64,000 bases of DNA from Conexibacter sp. CPCC 205762. Its GTDB lineage: Bacteria; Actinomycetota; Thermoleophilia; Solirubrobacterales; Solirubrobacteraceae. Location: positions 1-64,000 of the forward strand of contig NZ_JAUTDN010000002.1 of assembly GCF_030646155.1 (NCBI RefSeq), in the 5' to 3' direction. Every line of letters begins with the position of its first letter. Positions within the stretch are counted from its first letter, which is position 1. The notes beneath the pieces were generated by a model. That model saw nothing but the letters and a program-made list of their open reading frames with translations, had not been told where the DNA came from and ran no database searches. This document shows positions 51,441 to 60,344 of this stretch, piece after piece. Both the position numbers and the translations under genes were made by a program.

Positions 51441-52477
51441 GCACGTTCGCGAGCGACAACTACGCGGGCGCCCACCCGCAGGTCGTGGCCGCCGTCGCGG
51501 CCGCCAACGACGGCCACGCGGTCGCCTACGGGGCCGATCGCTGGAGCGACCAGGCCGAGCAGCTGATCCAGCGCGAGCTGGGCGAGCAGGCGCAGGCCTT
51601 CTTCGTCTTCAACGGCACCGGCGCGAACGTGCTGGCGCTGCGCGCCGCCTGCTCGCCGTGGGGCGCGGTGATCTGCTCGCAGACCGCGCACCTGAACATG
51701 GACGAGACCGGCGCGCCGGAGCGGGTCGGCGGCGTCAAGCTGCTGACGACGCCGACGCCCGACGGCAAGCTCGTGCCCGACGACGTCGAGCGCCTGACCG
51801 ACCGCCTCGGGGACGAGCACCAGGCGCAGGCGCAGCTCGTCTCGATCGCCCAGTCGACCGAGCTGGGCACCGTCTACACCGTCGAGGAGGTGCGCGCGCT
51901 CGCCGACGCCGCGCACGCGAAGGGCCTGCTGCTGCACATGGACGGCGCCCGCCTGCCGATGGCGGCGGCGGCGCTGAACGTGCCGCTGCGCGCCTTCACG
52001 ACCGACGCCGGCGTCGACCTGCTGTCGTTCGGCGCGACCAAGGTCGGCGCGCTCGGCGCCGAGGCCGTGGTGATACTGGACCCGGACAGGGGCCTCGCCG
52101 ACGGCATGCCGTACCTGCGCAAGCAGTCGCTCCAGCTGGCGTCGAAGGGCCGCTTCCTGGCGGCGCAGTTCGTCGCGCTGCTGGAGGACAGACTGTGGCA
52201 TCAGCTCGCCTCGCACGCGAACGCGATGGCGGCGCGGCTGGCCGACGGCGTGCGCGACCTGCCGGGCGTCGAGCTGACGCAGGCGCCGCAGGCGAACGCG
52301 GTCTTCGCGAAGCTGCCGGCCGAGGCGACGAGACGGCTGCAGGAGCGATTCCGCTTCTACACGTGGGACTTCAACACCGGCGAGGTGCGCTGGATGTGCG
52401 CCTGGGACACGCAGCCGGCCGAGGTCGACGCGTTCGTCGCGGCGATCCGCGCCGAGGTCGGGCGTCTGCGCGCATAG
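51437..52477 (+). CDS. Threonine aldolase-family PLP enzyme
   Basis: 346 residues. N terminus A-S-D-N-Y-A-G-A-H-P-Q-V, Y-G-A-D-R-W near 32, H-L-N-M-D-E-T-G-A-P-E near 85, M-D-G-A-R-L-P-M-A near 170 (cofactor Asp), and the PLP lysine in S-F-G-A-T-K-V-G-A near 198. Cleaves L-threonine or similar beta-hydroxy amino acids to glycine and an aldehyde. H-x-x-Y of some family members is replaced by Y-G-A-D-R-W. Last gene of the coupled run. Possibly regulated by the divergent Lrp protein. Confidence 0.85.
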   Translation: MSTFASDNYAGAHPQVVAAVAAANDGHAVAYGADRWSDQAEQLIQRELGEQAQAFFVFNGTGANVLALRAACSPWGAVICSQTAHLNMDETGAPERVGGVKLLTTPTPDGKLVPDDVERLTDRLGDEHQAQAQLVSIAQSTELGTVYTVEEVRALADAAHAKGLLLHMDGARLPMAAAALNVPLRAFTTDAGVDLLSFGATKVGALGAEAVVILDPDRGLADGMPYLRKQSLQLASKGRFLAAQFVALLEDRLWHQLASHANAMAARLADGVRDLPGVELTQAPQANAVFAKLPAEATRRLQERFRFYTWDFNTGEVRWMCAWDTQPAEVDAFVAAIRAEVGRLRA

Positions 52478-52543
52478 CGCTTGACGCCTTGCGAGAACTC
52501 GCCGGAGGCTCCTTCTCGCGGCCCGTCCGTCAGACTGCGGCGC

Positions 52544-53362
52544 ATGCTGCGCTGCCTCTACGTCGACCTCGACGGCACCCTCCTGGGCCGCGGCGCCGCG
52601 CTCCTGCGCGACGCCGACGGCAACTTCTCGACCGCCGCGGTGCGCGCCCTGGAGGCCTGCCACCGCGCCGGCGCGGAGGTCGTCATCTACACCGGCCGGC
52701 GGGAGACGCAGGTGAGAGAGGACGCGCGCCTGCTGGGCCAGACGGCGTACATCTTCGAGGCCGGCTCCGGGCTCGTGGTCGACGGCGAGCTGGAGTGGCT
52801 GACCGGCGGCCTGGAGCCGCGCGACGGCCTCTCGATCCACGACCAGATCACCGCGTGCGGCGCCCCGGCGCTGCTGCTGGAGCGCTTCCCGAGACAGCTC
52901 GAGTACCACGAGCCGTGGCACGTCAACCGCGAGGTCTCGCATCTCTTCCGCGGGCTGGTCGACGCGTTCGAGGTCGACGAGCTGCTGAGAGCGGCCGGCC
53001 ATGACCACCTGCGCCTCGTCGACAACGGCACCGTCCACTCCCGTTCCGCCGCGCTCGCCGACCTCGACCAGGTGCGCGCCTACCACCTCGTCCCCCGCAC
53101 GGCCTCCAAGGCGGCGGCCGTCGCCCGCCACATGCAGATCCGCGGCTACGAGCCGGCCGAGTGCATCGCCGTCGGCGACTCGCGCGAGGACCTCGGCGCC
53201 GCCGCCGCCGTCGGCACCTTCTGGCTCGTCGCCAACGCGCTGGAGAAGGACCCGTCCCTGCGCGAGGCGCTCGCCGGCCGCGACAACGTCCGCATCGCAG
53301 AGGACCGCAACGGCGAGGGCGTCTACGAGGCGGTCGTGACGACGCTGGCGGAGGGGCGCTGA
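52544..53362 (+). CDS. HAD-superfamily phosphatase
   Basis: 272 residues from ATG 52544. Motif I D-L-D-G-T-L-L (nucleophile Asp8), motif II Y-T-G-R-R near 50, a cap domain (about 90-190), a Lys in T-A-S-K-A-A-A-V-A-R-H, and motif IV V-G-D-S-R-E-D-L near 210. This is the Cof/mannosyl-3-phosphoglycerate phosphatase type. Substrate unknown. The upstream in-frame ATG (52481) is possible but would add an unusual Arg-rich leader. Confidence 0.8.
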   Translation: MLRCLYVDLDGTLLGRGAALLRDADGNFSTAAVRALEACHRAGAEVVIYTGRRETQVREDARLLGQTAYIFEAGSGLVVDGELEWLTGGLEPRDGLSIHDQITACGAPALLLERFPRQLEYHEPWHVNREVSHLFRGLVDAFEVDELLRAAGHDHLRLVDNGTVHSRSAALADLDQVRAYHLVPRTASKAAAVARHMQIRGYEPAECIAVGDSREDLGAAAAVGTFWLVANALEKDPSLREALAGRDNVRIAEDRNGEGVYEAVVTTLAEGR

Positions 53363-53402
53363 GCCGCGTCTGGACGGCACCGCGCCCGCGCGCGGCGTCG
53401 GC

Positions 53403-54530
53403 TCACTCGGGCGCGTCGCGCAGGTCTTCGCCGCGTCTGAACAAGCCCCGCACGCGCGTCGCGACGCGTCCGAAGGCGCCCCTCGGCACCGCTCTCGCCG
53501 GTCGCCAGCGGGCGGGGGGCGGGACGGTCGCGCGGACCAGCGCGACCCACTCGCCGAGCGGCAGCTCGCCGCCGATCAGCCGCGCCAGCGCGCTCGTCAC
53601 CGGCGCCTCGACGCCCGCGCGCGCGAGCGCCTGCGCCAGCAGCGGGACGCTCTCCAGCGCCTCGACCGCCTGGCCGATCCGCTCCGGGATCTCGCGCGCC
53701 GGCACGCCCTCGGCGAGCAGCTCGCCGGCGCGGCGGTTGCGGCTCTGCGGCGCGAGCGCGGTCGCGACCAGGTCGCCGGTGCCGGCGAGGCCGATCATCG
53801 ACTCCGGCCGCGCGCCCTGACGCTCGGCGTACCGCCAGACCTCGGCGAAGATGTGCCCGGCGGCGGCGCCGGCGGCGTTCAGCCCCTGCGACTCGGTCGC
53901 GCCGGCGGCCAGCGCGGCGGCGTTCTTGGCCGCTCCCGCCAGCTCGACGCCGACCGGGTCGTCGGACTGCTCGCAGACGACGCCGGCGCGGATGAAGACC
54001 GACGCGATCAGCCTCGCGAGCGCCTCGTCACTGGCGGCGGCGACCAGGCCCGCGCCCTCGCGCACCATCTCCTGCGCGTGCGCCGGCCCGCCGACGCAGG
54101 CGACCCGCTCGGCGCCGAAGCGCTCGCGCAGCAGCACCGTCGGCGCCGTCCCGGCCGGCGGCACCAGCCCCTTCGTCAACGAGACGATCGAGGCGCGGCG
54201 GCTCAGCCCGGCCGACTCCAGCCCGGCGATCACCTCCTCCAGCCGCGCCGAGGGGACCGCCAGGAAGACGAACTCGGCGCGCCCGAGGCCCGCCGCCGCG
54301 GGCTCGATCCGCAGCTCCTTCGGCAGCTCGACGCCCGGCAGGTAGGCCGCGTTCTCGCGGCTGCGCTGCAGCTCCTCGGCCTGCGCGGCGGTGCGCGTCT
54401 GCAGCGTCGTGCGCAGCCCGCCGCGCGCGAGCAGCACCGCGACGGCCGTGCCGAACGAGCCGGCGCCGACGACGACCGCGCGCCGCAACGCGGGTGGAAC
54501 GGGGATCTGCGGACGGGGAAGCGGAGGCAC
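53403..54530 (-). CDS. gpsA: NAD(P)-dependent glycerol-3-phosphate dehydrogenase
   Basis: 375 residues. Dinucleotide fold V-V-V-G-A-G-S-F-G-T-A-V-A near residue 20, N-A-A-Y-L-P-G-V-E-L-P near 62, S-L-T-K-G-L near 118, and the catalytic region V-E-L-A-G-A-A-K-N-A-A-A-L-A-A-G near 210 with N-R-R-A-G-E later. Makes sn-glycerol-3-phosphate for phospholipids. Usual length 330-340; the extra 35 residues are a basic C-terminal tail (G-R-V-A-T-R-V-R-G-L-F-R-R-G). Confidence 0.9.
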   Translation of the reverse strand: MPPLPRPQIPVPPALRRAVVVGAGSFGTAVAVLLARGGLRTTLQTRTAAQAEELQRSRENAAYLPGVELPKELRIEPAAAGLGRAEFVFLAVPSARLEEVIAGLESAGLSRRASIVSLTKGLVPPAGTAPTVLLRERFGAERVACVGGPAHAQEMVREGAGLVAAASDEALARLIASVFIRAGVVCEQSDDPVGVELAGAAKNAAALAAGATESQGLNAAGAAAGHIFAEVWRYAERQGARPESMIGLAGTGDLVATALAPQSRNRRAGELLAEGVPAREIPERIGQAVEALESVPLLAQALARAGVEAPVTSALARLIGGELPLGEWVALVRATVPPPARWRPARAVPRGAFGRVATRVRGLFRRGEDLRDAPE

Positions 54531-54599
54531 GACGCGGCGAGCGTAGCGCTCCCGACCCGCCGGGTGCCGCTCGGCGCCCTCGCTGACAGCGCGCTTGCG

Positions 54600-54971
54600 T
54601 CAGGCGGGAGCGTCGAGGTCCTGCAGCTCGACGATCACGATCTCGCCCGCGACGACGTCGGTGCGGAAGCGCGGGTGGCCCTGCACCATCACCGTTCTCG
54701 GGTCCTCGCGGTCGTACATGACGCTCGCCGGCTCACCCGGCGCGAGGCCGTGGAGCGTGAAGCGGTTCATGAACTGGCGGTGGACGGTCCGCACGGTCGA
54801 GCCGTCGGGCAGCGCGAGGTCGAGCGTGAACTCGACCTCTCTCGCGACCTCGGCGCGGATCGCTCCGGTCTCCGTCATCGCGACGACCGTCGCGCGCCCC
54901 GCGACGCCGCGCTGCGCGAGCGCCGACGCCAGCTCCTTGTCCGGATTCGGCTTGCGCTTGAAGAGCCCCAT
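54600..54971 (-). CDS. Hypothetical protein, 123 residues
   Basis: Begins M-G-L-F-K-R-K-P-N-P-D, then a beta-rich core: G-R-A-T-V-V-A-M-T-E-T-G, V-E-F-T-L-D-L-A-L-P-D-G and P-A-S-V-M-Y-D-R-E-D-P-R-T-V. The T-G-x-x-x... D-P-x-x-V plan resembles small DUF3592-like beta domains without their membrane helices. Function unknown. Follows the glycerate kinase gene by 51 bases, same strand. Confidence 0.6.
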   Translation of the reverse strand: MGLFKRKPNPDKELASALAQRGVAGRATVVAMTETGAIRAEVAREVEFTLDLALPDGSTVRTVHRQFMNRFTLHGLAPGEPASVMYDREDPRTVMVQGHPRFRTDVVAGEIVIVELQDLDAPA

Positions 54972-55022
54972 GGCCGCGCAGCGTATCCCGCGAGCGGCGG
55001 TCGGGCCAGTCGCGAAGCGGTC

Positions 55023-55856
55023 TCAGACCAGTCTCGCCAGCTCGCCGCCGGCCGCCTCGATCGCCGCGAGCGTCGGCGCCTCCAGCACGGCCTGCAGGTC
55101 GAGGATGCGGCCGCCGAACGGGTCGAGCGTGCGCCCGCCGACGACGGCGAAGCAGGGCACGCCGCTCTGACGCGCGCGCGTCGCCAGCTCGCCCGGCGCC
55201 TTGCCGGCGAGCGTGCGCAGGTCGAGCAGCCCCTCGCCGACGATCACCGCGTGCGCCGCCCGCATGCGCGCGTCGCCGTCGAGCACGTCGAGCACGAAGC
55301 TCGCGCCCGACTCCAGCTTCGCGTCGCAGGCCTCCGCCAGCGCGGCCGCGATCCCGTCGCCGGCCGCGCCCCAGCCGATCCCGCGCGCCGGCGTGCGCAC
55401 GTCGCAGAGCACGACGAGACGCGGCGCGATCCCGCCGCCGGAGGCGATCGCCTCGATCATCCCCTCGCCGCCGTCATCGCAGCGGACGTCGCCGGCGCCG
55501 ACCAGCAGCACCTCGGCGCCGCTCTGCGCGGCCGCCAGCAGCAGCTCGCCGGCGGGAGCGCTGGAGCCGCCCTCGCCGTCGCCCGGCAGCACGCTCCCAA
55601 GCTCCACGATCGCCGTCCCGCCGTCCTCGATCAGCCCGATCCCGACGCGTCTGCCGCCGACCTCGACCGCGGCCGTCTCGCCGGCCAGCGCCGGCAGCAG
55701 CACTTCCAGCGTGCCGGCGCCGCCGTCGGCGAGCGGGCAGAGGTCGACCTCCCAGCCGCCGGCCTCCAGGCCGCGGCCGAGCGCGGCGGCGACCTGGGTC
55801 GCGCGCAGGCCGGCGCTGCGGAAGGGGGCGGGGGCGACGAGCACGGGTGCGGCCAT
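55023..55856 (-). CDS. Glycerate kinase family protein
   Basis: 277 residues. N terminus V-A-P-A-P-F-R-S-A-G-L-R-A-T-Q-V-A and C-P-L-A-D-G-G-A-G-T at 40-49 match the GlxK type (P-x-A-D-G-G-E-G-T); G-A-G-D near 118, D-V-R-T-P-A near 150 and G-E-G-L-L-D near 208 follow. It is about 100 residues shorter than the usual 380, and the D-G-G-A-G-T has Ala where Glu is expected, so activity needs testing. Would phosphorylate D-glycerate. Confidence 0.75.
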   Translation of the reverse strand: MAAPVLVAPAPFRSAGLRATQVAAALGRGLEAGGWEVDLCPLADGGAGTLEVLLPALAGETAAVEVGGRRVGIGLIEDGGTAIVELGSVLPGDGEGGSSAPAGELLLAAAQSGAEVLLVGAGDVRCDDGGEGMIEAIASGGGIAPRLVVLCDVRTPARGIGWGAAGDGIAAALAEACDAKLESGASFVLDVLDGDARMRAAHAVIVGEGLLDLRTLAGKAPGELATRARQSGVPCFAVVGGRTLDPFGGRILDLQAVLEAPTLAAIEAAGGELARLV

Positions 55857-55884
55857 CTCGGCCGCGGATCCTACGGAACGCGCA

Positions 55885-56307
55885 TCAGGCGCATATGTAG
55901 ACGCCGGCGACGTTGGTGACGTTGATCGTCACTCCGGCCGATCTCCAGCCGCCGGCCGACAGTCTCGCCTGCACGACGTAGCTGCCTATCAGCGAGACGG
56001 CCGGCAGCGAGTAGGAGGTCGCGGCCGAGTTGACGACTCTGCCGTCGGGCTGGGTGATGTCGTAGGAGATGGTCGCGCCGCTGGGCGGCGTCACGGGGTC
56101 CAGGACGATCTGGCCTCTCAGCACTCCGAGGCCGGTGCATCTGACGTTGCCGGGCGCTGGCACGGTGTAGGACGCGAAGCTCGATTCCGCCAGCACGCTG
56201 CCGACGAACGCGGCCAGCGCGGGAGCGGCCGCCCACGCCAAGAGCGCGCAGCAGAGCCCCACCGCGAGGGCGGCCGCTCGCGACCTCCGTGCCGGCAGCG
56301 CGCTCAG
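55885..56307 (-). CDS. Secreted beta-domain protein at the end of the TasA/SipW locus (no ATG/GTG/TTG start)
   Basis: About 140 residues: basic start (P-A-R-R-S-R), hydrophobic signal segment ending A-L-A-A-F, then a beta-rich domain with two Cys (V-R-C-T-G-L-G and V-Y-I-C-A at the end). The frame has no standard start before the signal; the only start that keeps it is CTG 56307, which overlaps the TGA of the signal peptidase gene as CTGA. A GTG at 56262 would lose the basic region. Probably a substrate or partner of the linked signal peptidase. Confidence 0.55.
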   Translation of the reverse strand: MSALPARRSRAAALAVGLCCALLAWAAAPALAAFVGSVLAESSFASYTVPAPGNVRCTGLGVLRGQIVLDPVTPPSGATISYDITQPDGRVVNSAATSYSLPAVSLIGSYVVQARLSAGGWRSAGVTINVTNVAGVYICA

Positions 56308-56930
56308 GACGCCTCCTGCGCCGGCGCCTGGGCGCCGCTCCCTCTGCGCCGCCGCTCCAGCAGCCAGCCGAGCGCGACGGCGCCCGTCAGCACGCCGAGC
56401 CAGTACTGCATCCAGGGGTTCTTGAACCAGTTGATCGGCGCAGCCAGCCACGGCACCGCGAAGATCGGCGCCTCGACCCGCGTCGTCGTCAGCGGCGGGT
56501 CGTCCGCTCTGTTGCGATCGCCCTTGACGACGAACGTGACCGCGCCGCCGCCGGCCGCTCTGATCGATCTGACGCGGTGCATGATCCGCTTGCCGTCGCT
56601 GCGGCGGATCGCGACCACGTCGCCGACCCCGACGCTCGTCGCCGCCTCCGGCCGCACGATCACGACCGTGCCGACCGGGAACTTGGGCCGCATCGAGCCG
56701 GTCTTGACGATCAGCGGCGTCGCGCCGACGGCGATCCCCCACGCGGTCAGGCCGAGGCAGAGGGCGCCGAACAGCGCCAGCAGCCAGCTGATCGTGCGCA
56801 GGAACGTCTTGCGCAGCTCCCATGGAGCGCGCTGCGGTCTGACGCGCAGATCCGCCGGGGCGTGCTGGCGCCCCGGCAGGTGCGACAGCAGCCCGTGCTC
56901 AGGTCGTGGCGCTGAAGGTGAAGGTCGCAT
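56304..56930 (-). CDS. SipW-type signal peptidase I (S26B)
   Basis: 208 residues. Helix near 45-65, catalytic Ser in K-T-G-S-M-R-P near 77, His in R-I-M-H-R-V near 118 (the ER-type His in place of Lys), V-V-K-G-D-R-N-R near 135 and a C-terminal helix (Y-W-L-G-V-L-T-G-A-V-A). SipW-type enzymes process TasA/camelysin-like secreted proteins, one of which is encoded just upstream and overlaps it by 32 bases. Confidence 0.85.
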   Translation of the reverse strand: MRPSPSAPRPEHGLLSHLPGRQHAPADLRVRPQRAPWELRKTFLRTISWLLALFGALCLGLTAWGIAVGATPLIVKTGSMRPKFPVGTVVIVRPEAATSVGVGDVVAIRRSDGKRIMHRVRSIRAAGGGAVTFVVKGDRNRADDPPLTTTRVEAPIFAVPWLAAPINWFKNPWMQYWLGVLTGAVALGWLLERRRRGSGAQAPAQEAS

Positions 56931-57447
56931 TCGACGTCAGGCCCTGGAGCGCGTTCGAGGCGGCGCTCGGGAGCGTGACCTTGTAACAGAGGAACTCGGA
57001 TGCGCCGGCGGCGAGCGGGCGGGACGCGATGGCGGCACTGCCGAGCCCGGCGGCCTCGGTGTGGAGCGTCGTCGTCGAAGCGTTGTATTCGGTCGCCGTG
57101 CAGGTCGCGCTCGGCACGACGCGGATGCCGATCGTGAGAGCCGCCGCGAGCGGCGCGCTGCCGGTCGTCGCGGTCGTCATCGAATAGTTGAAGTCCGAGG
57201 TGCCGCTGTTGGTGATTCTCAGCGGGGCGTATCTCACCGCGCCGGGGATCACGCCGGACATCGACAGCGAGGTGAGCGCGACGGTTCCGGTCTGGTCGTT
57301 CGCTCTGATCAGGATCGAGCCGGTCGAGAAGCTGGTCGTCACGTCGACCGAATCGGTGAAGGCCGCGTAGGCGCCGAGCCATGAGAGACCGACCAATGGA
57401 CCGAGCGCCAGCAGCGCACGCACGCGCCGCGACGAGGGGAACTGCAT
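56899..57447 (-). CDS. TasA/camelysin-like secreted protein
   Basis: 182 residues with a strong GGGAGGTG ribosome site. Signal segment G-P-L-V-G-L-S-W-L-G-A-Y-A-A-F-T-D-S matches SipW-dependent signals (x-x-A-x-F-x-D/S after the helix). The mature part is beta-rich and Thr/Ser-heavy, with L-R-I-T-N-S-G-T-S-D-F-N-Y and two Cys. Such proteins form extracellular fibres or the biofilm matrix in Bacillus; here the role is inferred. First gene of a three-gene unit with its processing peptidase. Confidence 0.7.
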   Translation of the reverse strand: MQFPSSRRVRALLALGPLVGLSWLGAYAAFTDSVDVTTSFSTGSILIRANDQTGTVALTSLSMSGVIPGAVRYAPLRITNSGTSDFNYSMTTATTGSAPLAAALTIGIRVVPSATCTATEYNASTTTLHTEAAGLGSAAIASRPLAAGASEFLCYKVTLPSAASNALQGLTSNATFTFSATT

Positions 57448-57468
57448 ACCGACACCTCCCGAGTGTCT

Positions 57469-57482
57469 GTGGTTGTAACCAC
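57469..57482. promoter_or_regulatory. Possible operator before the TasA/SipW locus
   Basis: Inverted repeat GTGGTT-GT-AACCAC 22 bases before the ATG of the TasA-like gene, in the 5' region expected for operator or promoter control. No known regulator assigned. Confidence 0.35.
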
Positions 57483-57668
57483 GAGTGGTATCGACTGTCC
57501 GGCGAAGAACTTGAAAATGGTCAGGAGATCGGCGAGCGATCAGTAACTTTGATCCACCATTCTTCAGGATATTGGCACGTCCGAACTCCGTTGCCTTTCA
57601 CCGTAAGGGTGCCGACGCGCCATCCGCCGAAGGCTTTGCATTGCCGCCGACGTGCGCGCGGTCGTCGC

Positions 57669-58688
57669 TCAGAAGACGAGCGTGCGGCCCGGCTCGCTCG
57701 CCTGCGCGCCGCTGTAGGCGACGCCGTCGACCTTCAGCCCGGCCGGGTCGAGCAGCGTCAGCAGGCCGCCTCTGTCGGGCAGCACGAGCGGTGGCTGCAG
57801 CGCGATCCGCAATGTCTCGCCGGGCGCGATCCGGCCGTGCAGCGACTGGCGGTGCCGGTCGCGGTCGGCGAGCGTCCAGCCGTCGAGCTCGAGCGCGGCT
57901 GCGGTCGTGTTCAGCAGCGTCGCGAACTCGCGCTCGGGCGAGTCGAGCGCGTTGACGAGCGCCGCGACGATCCGGATCGTGCCGTCGTGCGGCGCGGGGA
58001 CGTCGCCACCGCCACCGCCGCCGCCCGGCGCGCCGCCGCCGATCGTGTGACCGGTCGCGTCGTCGGTGTGCCAGCCCTGCGACTGGAAGGCGAGGAAGAT
58101 GCCGACCCACTGCTCCGGTCTCGGGAAGTGCAGCAGCAGCGCACCGTCCTGCCAGACGCCGTCGTCGGCGGTGAAGCTGCCGACGTTGCCCTGGTTCATG
58201 TGGATGTCGTGGACGCCGTTGCCGGGCAGGAAGCCGAAGACCTTGTCCTTTCTGCCGGGCTCGGGGCCCCAGCGCTCGCCGAAGGCGTAGACGGTCGCCT
58301 GCTCGTCACCGACGGCGCGGCCGACGTAGTGGTCGAGCTTCTCGTTGAGGTCGTTGTCGGGGCCCGGCAGGTCGAACGGCAGCACGCGCATCGCGTCCGT
58401 GTCGAAGAGGTTCGCGCGGATGAAGTCGAGCGCGGCGCCGCCGGCGCTCGACGCCAGGTCGCTCCAGCCGCGGGGAAGCGCGGCCAGGTCGTTCAGCAGC
58501 GGATGCGCGAAGTCGCTCACGACGACGTATCTCAGCTCCGACGGCGCGAGTGCCGACTCGACGTTGACGGCGACCCGCCAGTCGCTCGTCTCGTCGACGA
58601 CGTGCACCTGGTAATGGCCGTTGCTGCCGGAGGCGAGCCGCCGGTCGACAGCGCTCCCACGCAGCACTCCGTAACGCTTCAGCGGCAC
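57669..58688 (-). CDS. DUF2278-family protein with lamin-tail-like C-terminal domain
   Basis: 339 residues. The first 220 fit the YukJ/DUF2278 family: Y-G-V-L-R-G-S, H-Y-Q-V-H-V, W-R-V-A-V-N-V-E-S, G-N-G-V-H-D-I-H-M-N-Q-G-N and W-Q-D-G-A-L-L-L-H-F-P. A Gly-rich linker leads to a lamin-tail-type beta domain (about 235-339: A-A-L-E-L-D-G-W-T-L-A-D-R and G-E-T-L-R-I-A-L). Start at ATG 58688. No signal peptide. Role unknown. Confidence 0.8.
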   Translation of the reverse strand: MPLKRYGVLRGSAVDRRLASGSNGHYQVHVVDETSDWRVAVNVESALAPSELRYVVVSDFAHPLLNDLAALPRGWSDLASSAGGAALDFIRANLFDTDAMRVLPFDLPGPDNDLNEKLDHYVGRAVGDEQATVYAFGERWGPEPGRKDKVFGFLPGNGVHDIHMNQGNVGSFTADDGVWQDGALLLHFPRPEQWVGIFLAFQSQGWHTDDATGHTIGGGAPGGGGGGGDVPAPHDGTIRIVAALVNALDSPEREFATLLNTTAAALELDGWTLADRDRHRQSLHGRIAPGETLRIALQPPLVLPDRGGLLTLLDPAGLKVDGVAYSGAQASEPGRTLVF

Positions 58689-58755
58689 GCGAATCCCCCT
58701 GTCCGTCGCTGTTGTCGCGGCGACAATACAGAAAAGAGGTGTGAAGCCGGGAGGA

Positions 58756-60291
58756 TTAGCCGTGCTGCAGCGTGATCGTGCGCACGACGGCGTCGCCGCG
58801 CTGCGCGATCTCGACGGACAGCGTGCGGCGCAGCAGCGTGCGACCGCTCGCGAAGGCGCTGACGCGGTACTGCCACAGACCGGGCTCGTCGCCGAGCGGA
58901 CTCAGCAGCAGCTTCTGCCCGTCACGTTCGACGGCGAGGTCGGGCAGTGCGGCGCCGGGATCCTCCCAGCCGTCGCAGGGCGTCGCGACGCGGAAGGCGC
59001 GGCGCTGGCCGAAGCCCTCGACCCGCAGCCGCAGCCCGCGCGCCAGCAGCGCGTGGCAGTCGCGGCCCTTCAGGCCCCATGAGAAGGCCAGCCGCCGTGG
59101 CGTGCCGGCGATCGTCAGCCGCGGCGCGCGCGGTGGGACGACGGCGATCCGGAAGCTGCGCGACTTGTCGGCGCAGCTGCTTCTGTCGCGCTGCTCCTGC
59201 CACGTCAGCTGCGCGTCGAGGCGGCCGCGCTGGGGCGGCGCCTGCAGCTTCAGCGCGTAGCCGCGCGGCGGCAGCGCGACCAGCAGCGGCGCGCCCACCT
59301 TGCGGCTGCCGGCGAAGGTCGTCAGCGACGCGACGACCGCGCGCACGTCGCGCCCGTCGCGCGCCTGCACCGGAACGAGCGCGGTGCCGCCGACGGCCAG
59401 CTCGCGCGGGAAGGGATCCCACGTCAGGCCGGCCGGCTGGCGGCGGTCGCAGCGGCGCAGCGACTGCGGCGGCGTGTCGACACCCGGCGTGGCGCCGCTC
59501 GGCGGTGGGTCTCTCGCTCCTGGGTGCGGTCTCGGGTCCGACGGCGGGTCCGGGTTCGGGCCCGGCGGCGCCTGGCCGTCGAACCAGGCGCTCAGCTGCT
59601 CGTCGGCGCCGGCCTCCGCGGGGGCGCCGTCTGCGAGGCCGTGCGAGCGCACGACGAGACAGCGCGGCGCGGCGCCCTCCAGCAGCGTGTCGGAGAGCGT
59701 CAGCGTCAGCCGTCTGCGATCGGCCGACAGCGTCGCCGGCCGGCTGCGCGGCAGCGGGTCCGGCGCGATCGTCGCCGTCGCGGTCAGCTCGGCCGGCGGC
59801 TCGTCGCCGGGACCGCCGCCGTCGCCGCTGCCGCCGCGCGCGCCCGGGTCGCCGGATCCGCCGGGATCGGCCTCGCCCGGCGCGCCTTGCGAGCCAGCCG
59901 GCGTGGCGGCGAGCCGCACGGTCGCGTCGCCGGCGGTGAGGCCGGGCGCGGTCGGGCTGCACTGGGTGCCGCCGGCGTCGCCCGCGACCCGCTCGGCCGC
60001 GGCGGCGAGCGTCAGCGTGACGGCGCTCTGCCCGCCCGGCGGCGGCTGCGGCAGCGCCGTGTGCAGGTCGACGCTCACGGTCAGCGTCCCGGCCGGTGGG
60101 TCGAGCGCGACCTGCGCCGCCGCCAGGTCGTACGCGAGCGCCGGGTCGGCGCCGCCGCTGACGGACGCGGTGCGCATCGCGGGCTCGCCGGCGGAGGCGC
60201 TCGGCGGCGCCGCGAGCGCGAGCGTGCCGGCCGCCAGCGCGCCCACGGCGGCCAGCAGACGGCGCGGCTGCTGGCGCGAGGGCGCGTTCAC
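58756..60291 (-). CDS. Secreted protein of unknown function
   Basis: 511 residues, GTG seven bases after a TAGGAT box, so likely leaderless. Signal peptide to about residue 35 (A-S-A-G). The mature part has an Ala/Thr-rich beta domain, a Gly/Ser/Asp/Pro-rich low-complexity linker (about 130-165 and 240-275), and a C-terminal region with several Cys (R-R-C-D-R, S-S-C-A-D-K, R-D-C-H-A-L, A-T-P-C-D-G-W) resembling fibronectin/Ig-like modules. No family recognised. Confidence 0.65.
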   Translation of the reverse strand: MNAPSRQQPRRLLAAVGALAAGTLALAAPPSASAGEPAMRTASVSGGADPALAYDLAAAQVALDPPAGTLTVSVDLHTALPQPPPGGQSAVTLTLAAAAERVAGDAGGTQCSPTAPGLTAGDATVRLAATPAGSQGAPGEADPGGSGDPGARGGSGDGGGPGDEPPAELTATATIAPDPLPRSRPATLSADRRRLTLTLSDTLLEGAAPRCLVVRSHGLADGAPAEAGADEQLSAWFDGQAPPGPNPDPPSDPRPHPGARDPPPSGATPGVDTPPQSLRRCDRRQPAGLTWDPFPRELAVGGTALVPVQARDGRDVRAVVASLTTFAGSRKVGAPLLVALPPRGYALKLQAPPQRGRLDAQLTWQEQRDRSSCADKSRSFRIAVVPPRAPRLTIAGTPRRLAFSWGLKGRDCHALLARGLRLRVEGFGQRRAFRVATPCDGWEDPGAALPDLAVERDGQKLLLSPLGDEPGLWQYRVSAFASGRTLLRRTLSVEIAQRGDAVVRTITLQHG

Positions 60292-60344
60292 GCTCCCGAT
60301 CCTACGGCTCGTCGCACGCGCTCAGGACACCGGTGACGAGATCT

